Positions 33,933 through 43,446 of a stretch of DNA of 64,000 nt are shown here, one piece after another. Within the stretch, counting starts at the first letter, position 1; each line of letters opens with the position of its first letter. The position numbers and the translations under genes are program-made. Source of the DNA: Symsagittifera roscoffensis (taxonomy: Eukaryota > Xenacoelomorpha > Acoela > Convolutidae); assembly GCF_963678635.1 (NCBI RefSeq), contig NC_087062.1, positions 74,181,345 to 74,245,344 of the forward strand, read 5' to 3'. The notes below the pieces were generated by a model that was given only the letters and a program-made list of their open reading frames with translations, did not search any database and was not told the DNA's origin.

Positions 33933-36900
33933 ACGCAGTGACTATAAAGGACGCATACCCGATTCCCCGCATCGATGAGAGCCTATCCAAGCTGGGAGAC
34001 GCTAAGTTCTTCACGACGTTGGATTTGGGCTCCGCATTCTGGCAAGTGCCACTCAGAAAGCAAGATCGAGAGAAAACAGGTTTCGCGTGTGAGCTGGGAC
34101 TGTTCCAGTGGAAGAGGATGCCATTCGGATTGTGCAACGCGACGGCCACATTCCAGCGACTGATGGCCCAGGCACTCACGAGCGTCACTAAAAAATACGG
34201 GAATCTCATTATGTGTTATGTCGATGATGTCGTGATTGCAACACCAACCTTAGAAGACCACATAGAAAGGTTGGAGGAGGTGTTTTCTTGCATGAAGCAG
34301 GCGGGTCTGAAATGCAAACCCTCTAAGTGTGAAATCCTCAGGGATTCCATAAAGTATCTGGGCCGCCTGGTTGACAAACATGGAGTGAGACCAGATCCCG
34401 AAGCGGTTGAAGCAGTGCTGACCTGGAAGGCACCTAAGACAGATACACAGCTGATGAGTTTTCTGGGATTCGCAAATTATTATCGAGAGTTCATCAAGGG
34501 GTATGCTGACAAGATATACCCCATGCAGAGGCTGATGAGAAACAAGGGCAAAAAGTTCACCTGGACTGATGAGGCACAAGTTTCATTTGAAAACATCAAG
34601 CGTGAACTTTGCGAGGCACCGGTCTTCGGCATGCCAACAGAGAAGGGAATGTTCGTGCTGGACACGGATGCATCAGTGGTTGCGATATCGGGCATACTTC
34701 ACCAGGAGCAGGAGTGGAACGGGAGAACGGTTCTTCGTCCGATAGCCTACGGGAGTAAAGTCCTGAGTGATACTGAAATGAAGTACGGCGCACCAAAAGC
34801 GGAGATGTTTGCGGTGATCACTTTCGTGGAAAAATACAGGGCCTACTTGGGGAGTGCTCCCTTCAAGTTACGTGTGGATAATCGTGCCCTTGCCTGGCTG
34901 AAAACCTATTCGATGGACCAAAGCTATATTGGTCGTTGGATTGTGCGCCTGGATGGATACCACATGATCATAGAGCACCGTACCCGTGACAAGCACCAGA
35001 ACGCAGATAGCCTCAGTAAAAAGACAGAATTTTATGAGCGCCTCGAGGAGAAGCAGGCTAACCAATCAGAGATCAAAGACGGGTTTTCCTTTCTGGACAA
35101 AGAAACCTACGATAAGCTGCCACTTACTAGGTGGTTAGACAAATCAGGACATCCTATACCTGGACATCCTGACCTTCCAGTGGAGACGGCCGCGGAGATA
35201 AAGCTTTTAGCCAGAGGCGAACCCGTTCCGTTGGACCTGCTAGTCCGATCCAACTTGGTACAGCAAGAACTGACCAGGCTGGGTATAAACAGCATCGCTT
35301 TATTGAATAAGACGGTGAACGTGGCGCCGGACGTCATGGGAAAACTCCGTGACTTGTTGGATAGGGAAGTGAATAGGCATGATCGTGAATGGATGGAGAC
35401 CATGCAGAGGTTGACTGTCACCGAGAGAACAGAGAAGAGGCCAGTGTCCATTCGCAGCCGAGGCGTTGAACGGGATTGCAGGTCGATCGTCAACCAGCTG
35501 GTGACCTCGATGCCGAAAGAAGTATTTTTGAGAACTTCGTTCACTGAATATGGAACATCGAATCAAAACCAAGCTACTGAGGAAGTCAGGATCAGGTCGA
35601 AATCTAGCTTCACGAGGAGAGTGCACTTCACGGATGCAAAAGAGGAATACGAGCCAAGCCCAGATTGTTCGTCCATGGACGAGACAATGTCCGGGGAGTC
35701 TGACACCTTCGAGCCAGTCAAGGACGTCTCCTCTGATGAGTCAGACACCTTTGAGCCCGTGCAGGACGACTTGTCCGGGGAGAGGTTGACTAGACCACCT
35801 AGGGGCAGAATTTTGTCCGGGGAGTCGGGTTCAAAGCGACCGATGGACAGAGTTTTGTCCGGGGAGTCAATAAACATCTCAGACAACTTGGAATATGATG
35901 TTGAGGAATCAGTCGACTCAAGTGGTGACTCGAGACCCCAGTCCTGGGACAACACGTTTGAAACAGCTTCCAACTCCGATATGTCAGAGATCGCAATCCA
36001 CTCCTTATTGGTAGACTGGAAGCAGCGTGGGCTGGACCGAGAAACACATCAGGATCCAGACAGGGACAGATACACCTCAGATGAAGAGGGCACTGTGGTA
36101 GATAATGCCGCAGACGAGCTCGAGCTGATAGCAGTTTCAAAACGCCCAGCCAGATTGCTGCCACATGGTACGGTCGTCCGTACCAATCTGGAACCATCTG
36201 TGCAAGAAGCGACGCCTTTGAAAAAGATATGGTGTGTCAAGTTGATGGACGATGCTCATGCTCCGGAGATAATGAGTGGGCAGATGAACGTGGTGAAGAC
36301 GTATTTGAAAGCCAGGTACAGGCTGTCGGATCTCCTAAGGGCTCAACGAAATGATAGAATGACGAGCAGTCTGAAGAGATGGATTGAGAATGGAGCACCT
36401 GACAAGGGAGACTTGGAAGAAGACAGCTACAAAATCCTGAAGCAATTCTACCTGAAGCGAAACGACTTGTTGTACCTGAATAAGGACGGAATCGTTGCCT
36501 GCAAGCGAAAAGAGGAGGACAAGGTCCTCTATAATTACAATTCAATAGTGTTACCGCAGTTGTACCAGACCGAATTGCTCTTTCGCTCACATGATCAGAT
36601 GGGCCATCAAGGCGTGGACAAAGTGTATAACAGGATACAAAAACGATTCGAATGGCCGGGATTGAAGAAGGCTTGTGAGAAATGGATAGCCGCATGCCTG
36701 TCTTGTCAACAGGCAAAGGATCCCAGGAAACTAAGGTTCCCCCTACAGTCAATAGAATCGTCAGGTTTCAACGAAGTGGTGCAAATTGATCATCAGAAAA
36801 TCTGCATGACAGCAACGGGCTATAATCAGGTGCTGGTAATGATCGACCATTTTACGAAGTATGCGGAGGCAGCACCCTGCATGACAGCATCGGCAGAAGA

Positions 36901-38971
36901 AACGTGCGATCATTTGATAAACGTGTGGATAGCAAGGCATGGCTGCCCCATCACGTTCCAATCGGACAATGGCAAAGCATTCGTAGGTGATCTCACGAAA
37001 GAGTTAATGAAAAGGTCGCAGGTAGCGCAGGCCCACTCGACCACTTATCACCCGCAAACGAATGGCCTAGTCGAGAGGCAGAATCGCACACTGGTATCCA
37101 TGTTGAGAGTCTACTGCTCACGCTATATGGATGACTGGGACAAGCACTTGCCGCAAGTGATGGGTGCTTACAACAGCACGGAGCATTCCACTACGGGAAT
37201 AAGCCCGCATTTGATGCTGACGGGTCACGAAAAAGCACTCCCATTAACGTTCTTCTACCCTGAATATGAAGGGAAGAGGACAGAACCGCAAACGTACGTG
37301 CGGGACGTTATTAGAAGACAGCAGGACCTTAATGACTTATGCAGGAGGAATACGCAACAGGCGCAAATTAGACAAAAAAGGAGGTTTGATAAAAGAACAG
37401 CCGATGCAAAAGCCTACTCAGTTGGCGATTACGTCTGGGTGTTCCAGGAAGTGGTTCCACCAAAAGGAACCAAGAAACTATTAAAGAAGTGGCGTGGTCC
37501 ATTTCAGATAACAGAGGTGCATCAAGGAGGTCGTTTTTATCGGCTGAGCACAGGAAGAGCGGCTCATTACGAGAATATCAAACCACACAACGCCTCGTCC
37601 GAGGATTGGTGCATCCCAGCGGACATGCAAGAGGGAGACTATTTAATAGTGGATCCTGCTTGTGAAGTGAATGAAAGGGGTACTCGCGACAAGAACGACG
37701 GGAATGAGGTGGTGGACGATTGTGATCTACCACTGGATCTCGAGTTGACTGAGCGAGTAGAGGTGGACGATGAAACTCTACCCTATGCCGAAGAAGACTG
37801 GGATTGCCCGGAACAAACCGAAATTGACAAAGGAATACAGCCTGACTTTCCGCTCACTATTGAGACACGCCAAAACAAGGGAGAAAAGAACCAGAAGAAA
37901 TACAATCCGTATGGCGAGGACTTCGTTGTAGACCGGATAGTAGTGAGTGATGTCATAGACTCGCTGGTGGGGCTGGACGAAGTAGCGATGCTAGAAGAAA
38001 TCGACCTTGTGAACGATATAGATCAAGATTGGATCGACGATCGATCAGAACCGGAAGTGGAGTTAGAACCAGAAGCGGAACAGACTCATGAGCAAGAACT
38101 AACAAACTTGCGCGTGCTCGAATGGCTCCATGATCTGCCGACAGATCCAAAAGAGACGATCCTGACGATTCAGGACGTCGATAGAGACGGCGTCGAATAC
38201 ATCAGTCATGATAATACCGAGTCCAACTGGGTTGCCCCAGATGGTCCTCTACGTGTTCCACAATCCAACCTCGGTCTCCTAGACTTTGGGCGATCGACGG
38301 GGACGTCGATGGATATTTTTGTCCGGGGAGTGGGGGTAGGACTCACCCACACCGAAAATCTCATAATAAAAAAATTGAAATCGGCAAGGGAAACCGGAGA
38401 ACTAGAGACAGAGGGCGAGAATGCTAAGAAACCACCTTTTGGACGAATCTTTGAATCGTATTTTGATCTACCGAACCACTATTCGAACAATATCGTTATA
38501 ACGGACAGCGATTTCATACTCACAGAACGCACGTGCGCCATAGCGATAACTGCGGACGTAAGCTTCAAAACAGCACTAGCGGCCGACTTTAAAAGAGAGT
38601 ACAAGAATATCGAGTTTTTGTGGAAACAGAGGCCGGGTGTAGGAGGAATGATAGCGTTGCCCCCTGTTGCATCACAGATACCAGGGAAATATTTGTGTTT
38701 TTTGGTTACGAAAGCTACTGATAGGCAACACGTGAATCCGGAGAGCTTGGTATTGGCCTTGACTCGACTTAGGGATTTCCTGGTTGAGAGAGGTGTGACC
38801 TCTCTCTCGTTGCCAGTTTATGATCCCAATAGAGGGAAGCTACACCCGAGAGAGTTGTACGCTCTTGTGCATGTGATATTTTCAGAGACTGACATAGAGG
38901 TTTACTTACATAAAAAATACTATCTGAGCATATGCTTAGAATTGCGCTCGGCGATAAGTGGTTTTTATTAA
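33860..38971 (+). CDS. pol: Element B ORF2: Pol with RT, RNase H, integrase and C-terminal macrodomain
   Basis: Open for 1,703 codons; the true beginning is unclear because ORF1 runs into the RT fingers (EPSKSPWACGVVMAKKKG) and ORF2 takes over in the -1 frame at FCCDFRYLN. RT: TTLDLGSAFWQ, MPFGLCNATATFQ and YVDD (34217-34228), all intact. RNase H: DTDAS (about residue 267), KAEMFAV, VDNRALAW. A 480-residue acidic linker with repeats of SGES and SDTFEPV follows. Integrase: HHCC finger (HDQMGH...CLSCQQAK), catalytic Asp at QIDHQ (36788), Asp at QSDNG (36964), Glu at LVERQ (37073), and a GPY/F module (KKWRGPF). After 300 acidic residues comes a macrodomain of Poa1p/ADP-ribose-binding type (about 1543-1690): TALAADFKREY, KYLCFLVTK, VTSLSLPVYDPNRG, SETDIEVYLH. 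All RT and integrase catalytic residues are present. Confidence 0.95.
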   Translation: MGLWRGHGEKEREQLRFCCDFRYLNAVTIKDAYPIPRIDESLSKLGDAKFFTTLDLGSAFWQVPLRKQDREKTGFACELGLFQWKRMPFGLCNATATFQRLMAQALTSVTKKYGNLIMCYVDDVVIATPTLEDHIERLEEVFSCMKQAGLKCKPSKCEILRDSIKYLGRLVDKHGVRPDPEAVEAVLTWKAPKTDTQLMSFLGFANYYREFIKGYADKIYPMQRLMRNKGKKFTWTDEAQVSFENIKRELCEAPVFGMPTEKGMFVLDTDASVVAISGILHQEQEWNGRTVLRPIAYGSKVLSDTEMKYGAPKAEMFAVITFVEKYRAYLGSAPFKLRVDNRALAWLKTYSMDQSYIGRWIVRLDGYHMIIEHRTRDKHQNADSLSKKTEFYERLEEKQANQSEIKDGFSFLDKETYDKLPLTRWLDKSGHPIPGHPDLPVETAAEIKLLARGEPVPLDLLVRSNLVQQELTRLGINSIALLNKTVNVAPDVMGKLRDLLDREVNRHDREWMETMQRLTVTERTEKRPVSIRSRGVERDCRSIVNQLVTSMPKEVFLRTSFTEYGTSNQNQATEEVRIRSKSSFTRRVHFTDAKEEYEPSPDCSSMDETMSGESDTFEPVKDVSSDESDTFEPVQDDLSGERLTRPPRGRILSGESGSKRPMDRVLSGESINISDNLEYDVEESVDSSGDSRPQSWDNTFETASNSDMSEIAIHSLLVDWKQRGLDRETHQDPDRDRYTSDEEGTVVDNAADELELIAVSKRPARLLPHGTVVRTNLEPSVQEATPLKKIWCVKLMDDAHAPEIMSGQMNVVKTYLKARYRLSDLLRAQRNDRMTSSLKRWIENGAPDKGDLEEDSYKILKQFYLKRNDLLYLNKDGIVACKRKEEDKVLYNYNSIVLPQLYQTELLFRSHDQMGHQGVDKVYNRIQKRFEWPGLKKACEKWIAACLSCQQAKDPRKLRFPLQSIESSGFNEVVQIDHQKICMTATGYNQVLVMIDHFTKYAEAAPCMTASAEETCDHLINVWIARHGCPITFQSDNGKAFVGDLTKELMKRSQVAQAHSTTYHPQTNGLVERQNRTLVSMLRVYCSRYMDDWDKHLPQVMGAYNSTEHSTTGISPHLMLTGHEKALPLTFFYPEYEGKRTEPQTYVRDVIRRQQDLNDLCRRNTQQAQIRQKRRFDKRTADAKAYSVGDYVWVFQEVVPPKGTKKLLKKWRGPFQITEVHQGGRFYRLSTGRAAHYENIKPHNASSEDWCIPADMQEGDYLIVDPACEVNERGTRDKNDGNEVVDDCDLPLDLELTERVEVDDETLPYAEEDWDCPEQTEIDKGIQPDFPLTIETRQNKGEKNQKKYNPYGEDFVVDRIVVSDVIDSLVGLDEVAMLEEIDLVNDIDQDWIDDRSEPEVELEPEAEQTHEQELTNLRVLEWLHDLPTDPKETILTIQDVDRDGVEYISHDNTESNWVAPDGPLRVPQSNLGLLDFGRSTGTSMDIFVRGVGVGLTHTENLIIKKLKSARETGELETEGENAKKPPFGRIFESYFDLPNHYSNNIVITDSDFILTERTCAIAITADVSFKTALAADFKREYKNIEFLWKQRPGVGGMIALPPVASQIPGKYLCFLVTKATDRQHVNPESLVLALTRLRDFLVERGVTSLSLPVYDPNRGKLHPRELYALVHVIFSETDIEVYLHKKYYLSICLELRSAISGFY
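35688..35866 (+). repeat. Polypurine-tract-like repeats inside pol (element B)
   Basis: The sequence tgtccggggag occurs at 35688, 35772, 35814 and 35855 within the linker between RNase H and integrase (coding for repeated SGE). The copy at 35768-35782 (gacttgtccggggag) is identical over 15 bases to the polypurine tract in front of the 3' LTR (48388-48402). Element A has equivalent copies at about 15823, 15902, 15947 and 15989. Confidence 0.85.
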
Positions 38972-39414
38972 GTTGCTCGATAAGAATTAGAGTCAAGTTT
39001 TAGGTTAGGTTAGGTTAGGTTTTAGGTACAGTATTAGGGATTAGGTTTTTATGTGATAGTATAGGTGTGTGATGTTTATGTGTTTATGTTATGTTATTGT
39101 TATGATATGTTTTATGTTTGTGTCATAAAAGACCTGGGGCACCCCAGGTCATCAAGGTGACAGCGCACATTCGTGCTACTCGGACAGAGATAAAGGTGGA
39201 CGATCCACCTTGGTGCTAAATTTTAAATCAGAATTGTGAAAAGAATTTCAATGAAGAGTTTTAAAGAATTGATTGATGTTGTATCCAAAAATGATGGTTC
39301 TAAGTCGCGACTTGTTTTCTAGATCTTGATTGATCAGAAATTGTTTATTGAATCCATTGAATCGAAACGACACAAGAAGACACTACACGACAGCAAGAAT
39401 CAACACGATAAGAA
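38972..39414 (+). promoter_or_regulatory. Spacer between ORF2 and ORF3 with two perfect hairpins (element B)
   Basis: A 443-bp non-coding gap. Near 39002-39022 are four ttagg units. At 39131-39150 gacctgggg-ca-ccccaggtc is a perfect 9-bp inverted repeat, and at 39193-39211 aaggtgga-cga-tccacctt a perfect 8-bp one. The second is also present in A. ORF3 starts about 200 bp downstream. Hairpins could serve an internal promoter, splice acceptor region or internal ribosome entry; nothing in the sequence decides between these. Confidence 0.6.
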
Positions 39415-42400
39415 ATGGGTGACACGAACGAACTCATGGAATTCCTCTCAGCGAGTCTAGGAGCGACTCTAGACGAGATCTATCAGCGGCTGATCGATTG
39501 TGATTTCACACGAGAAGACCCGGGGTTGGCGATGTTTGTGGTCGCACTCCTCAATGCACTGGGATGAGAGGGTCGAGGGAATCGCCCTACAGAAGTCGTG
39601 TTGATGTTGGCCTTCGGTGAGTCCGGGACCGCCGAGAGAGGCCGAAACCGATTGATGAGATGGAGGCGCGGAGAGATGTCTGGCCACGACCTGGCTCGTG
39701 AGCCAGGACTCGGTGAGCAAAGGGACCACCGGCTAGGTGAGATGCCCTTGCCCGTCCAACCTGCGCAGCCACTCATTGGAGCGAAGAGAGTGAGAGTGAG
39801 CGAGATAGAGATCCAGACGTCGGAGACGATTGAGACACTGGAGAAGAAGGAGAGAGATCAGAGTGAATTGTGTGCCAAACTTCAGGAGTACAGGGCCATA
39901 GCTCGGGAGAGAGACGAATGGAAAAAGAAATTTGAAGATCTGCAGGTGGCCTACAAGGAGGATGAGATAAAGCACCTGAAGGAGCTGTATATGGCGAAGG
40001 TGAGCCAAGCGTCACCGGAAATTCTGGCGAGCATGAGAGCCTCGGAGGGATCTAACGACACATGCCCCAGGACAACAGCGCAGGAGCTGTGCGCATCGAG
40101 AGGACCTGAGGTTCTGGATTTGCGTGCATCAAGGGGGCCCGAGGCTCCTCAGCAGACACGACCGTCTGCTTCGAGTCAGAGGTTTACGATACCAGACCCT
40201 TCTGACACCTATCTAGCTCCTCAATTTCAGGAATCATTTAACCAAGTGGCCAGAGCCGCGATGGATGAGATCAACAGAGGCACTGAGCGGACACTGGTTA
40301 GGATCGTTCCTTCCCAACGTCGTGATCATTCATCAAATAGCTCGGAGCGAACAACCCGCACGATAGCGTGTTCTGCGCCTGGTGGAGTCTTTGAGAAGTC
40401 TCGCGTGGTAGACATCAGGAAGAATCTGATGGCACGTCATCAGTTCACGCAAGTGCCAGCCGAGCATCCTCGAGCCTGCCTGAATGACATGAGCTGGAAC
40501 CCCGCCACGAACGACCAAGTAATTCCCCCAGGGAGTCGCCATTTGATCATTGGAGACAGTTTGGTGAGAGATCTGAATGAGATCTTCGTCTATGGTCAGA
40601 CTACCATTCTGTCCTTTGGAGGAGCCTCAGTGGCTCAAGTTATCAAAATGATGGAGTTCCAGAGCGAGGATCATCTGGATACATTAGTAATAATGCTGGG
40701 GACCAATGACGTCTCGAGAGCCCCCGTGACTCCAGAGAACAAGTGGGAACCTCTATTGGTGTGTCTATTGAACGAATTGAAAGAAAAGTATAGACCCAAG
40801 CTCGTGATCCTGTGTACGATACCACCAAATCCTTTGGTGGGCACTATAGCTGCAGATTTCATGAATGGCAACGTGACGCGGTGGAATGAAATGACCCGCA
40901 GTCTGGTGAGAAACAATCCTGGCGAGTTGCGACTCCTGGATCTCGAAAATATGCTGCGCATGACTGACCACATCGCGCTCACTAAGGATGGAGTGCACTT
41001 CAATACCCAACGAGGGAGGCATTGGATTAACGATGTGTTTCAGACGCAATTGAGAGAAGTGGAGCAAGAGTCGAGGGCGACCGGTTCTTTGGCTCGGACC
41101 AATTTGACCGGAGGGAGTAGAATAAGGGCAACCGTGCCCGAATCCCTCGCCAACCGTCTAGGGCCCTTGGCAACGGAGACGGTTGGAGCCGTAACCGTCG
41201 CTCCGAGCTCAAACGTGAGAGACAGGCTGGGGACTGCTCCTCCTCCCAGGCCGCAGTCGATTGGAAGCCGACTCGGCAGATCGGTGGAACAGAATAACAG
41301 AAATAACTCCCAGACCGCGTCTAGGAGGAACGATTCGCCTGCCACGACAAATCCTGCTTCGACTGCGGGACCGTCTACAAGTACCGTGCCAGCGGAGGGA
41401 ACCGAATCAGGCAGCAGGCTGCTTTGGAATAGATCAGATCCTAGTCATTGGGGTCAGTATAAGACGGACATGTCGGCGAAGTTGAATATGAATACCTTGA
41501 CGTGTCGGGAGGATGCGATGAGAATGACTGGCGGTGAAAGTCCCACAGTGTCGCGACTTTATCGGATACCGGGCGTGGATTGGCTGCTCGCAGAGCAGGA
41601 GAAATTCAGCTCCTCGACCTCACTCCGACATGCAGACCTGGATGGATTACCTCATGACAATACCTTTGGACCTTTAAACACCCGGTCGCTCACCGACGTT
41701 CGAGATAGGACCCGGGAAAGGACACCACCTGTGCGCAAGGGCAAGTTCCAGACGGAGAACAAGCCCAATAACAAACATCACAAGATGTACAGACAATTCG
41801 CTAAACCAGCCGGTCAGACGGCGGGCGAGCATTCGAGGGATTACCCCCGAACTACAACAGTGGTTGGAGACGATAAGAGATACGGGAACCTGAAGGCCCC
41901 AATAGGCGATGGCCTTTTTGCAGCTTATGACCCCTTGGACATGAAGGCTGCCAAATATCTGGTTGTGGCCGGCTCCGATTATCTCTACACGCCCCGTTCT
42001 CTATTCTGGCCCGATGTGATTTTCTTAACGGCGCCTAAACTGGACTGGGGACAGGCGATAGGCATGATGATAAGTGTACGGAGAGTGGTCAGCATGGAGC
42101 CGCAGGTAATAGTGGTTGCAGGCTCAAATGATCATCTACAAAGCAGAGGCTTATTGTCACGTCTGACGGATGGATCGATCCCGAGTAACGAAGTTATAGG
42201 GGAGGCGATAATGACACTGCTCTCGGCGATGGCCGAGGTAGAGGCAGCAGCAAGACAACGTTTCACCATGAATGTGGTGAAGGTGATCTTCGTATTGTCA
42301 CCAGGCTACGCTGCGTTGCCTGAACCCCTTCAATTTGTGTACACAATGGTCACGACGATAGCAGAGGGGATATTTAACGTGATAATTCCTGCCCCAACTA

Positions 42401-43446
42401 GAGTGGTGGACCCGGACAATTACTATCCGTCCCGATCTGAGCTTCCCGCCGTTTGGGCTGACATTTCGAATGCCATACAGGGGCTCAGAGATTGTAGCAC
42501 AACTCGGTTGGTGCTAGATGAAGTTCTGGGGTTGGAGCTGTCCAACTTCGCAAGATTACTGAAGCTAAGACCAGGGGTAGGTGACGATCATCTGTTAGTA
42601 CAACAGGTGGCTGATGATCTCTGGTTCAGACAGATGGATCATGCAGAGAATGAGCAGGGAAGGATGATCAGAAAGAATATGACGTCAGCAGAGGAGGACC
42701 TCATGGCAATGGCTTTGCGTACGAAGCCACACAACAACATATGGTTGTATCTGTCACCGAGGCTGTGCACCTTGGGTGAGGACGCGTTTGAGCATGCGCC
42801 GGCAATAATTAAAGAGATACACGCGTATCTGAAGAATCTACTTAATGCCCGGGAGTTGGCTGGAGGCAAGATGTTGAAACTGATGCAAGGCGTAAACACG
42901 ATGTTGCTGGACAAGTTCCAAGCTGACGTGCTGGCCACGAAGGCACAGTATGAACAATCAGATGCTATCTTGGGTGGAATGGGAGTGGGATGGACGCCAT
43001 CTTTCCTATCGACGTGCTATCCGAAGGCATCTAGGAACCTGATCGCGAGCTTCGTCAAAGACATCAGGAAGTTGTCGATTGGCCTGGTGCTAGCCTTATA
43101 CGTGACATTTGGTCATGAAAACTTTGTGAAAGGACCGGCAAACCTCTTTACCCAAGCGTTGGCAGATTTGAGATTGGACGGACTCCTGACTCTGATTGCC
43201 ATGACCTATGGTCGACTGGGAGATTTGCTTGTGCTATTACGTTACCCTGAACAACTACAAGGACCTCAATTGCCAGGAGCCTATGCCCATGCAAAAGAGA
43301 ATCAACAAACATGGCTTCCTGGGTCCAGGCCGCTGCCGGACCAATGCCATCGATATCCACCGATAAGGAGGATGTTGTTGGGAGTCACATCTCCCATCAC
43401 TGCCCTCGTATCGGAGCAGCTCGTGACGCAGAGAAGAGAATGCTGA
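39415..43446 (+). CDS. Element B ORF3: SGNH/GDSL hydrolase-containing protein (one in-frame TGA)
   Basis: Start ATG 39415 (MGDTNELMEFL), in good context and shared with A. Codon 51 is TGA (39565-39567) where A has CGA; downstream the frame is open to 43446, total about 1,343 codons. Domains: a helical N-terminus; a coiled coil (about residues 125-200, rich in EKKERDQ, RERDEWKKKFEDL); a low-complexity linker; an SGNH hydrolase domain (about 375-545) with all four blocks: GDS nucleophile (IIGDSLVRD, 40552), Gly block (SFGGAS), Asn block (LGTNDVS, 40698) and Asp/His block (DGVHFN, 40987). A second domain (about 840-1010) has YLVVAGSDYLY and IVVAGSNDHL, reminiscent of blocks I and III but without a clear His block. 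The C-terminal 300 residues are helical and unrecognised. SGNH enzymes hydrolyse esters; substrate unknown. No signal peptide or membrane anchor is evident. Confidence 0.85.

Noticed and set aside
30556-38150. Long antisense frames opposite ORF1 and ORF2
   Set aside because: They mirror GC-rich coding sequence on the plus strand, lack known motifs, and are interrupted in A.
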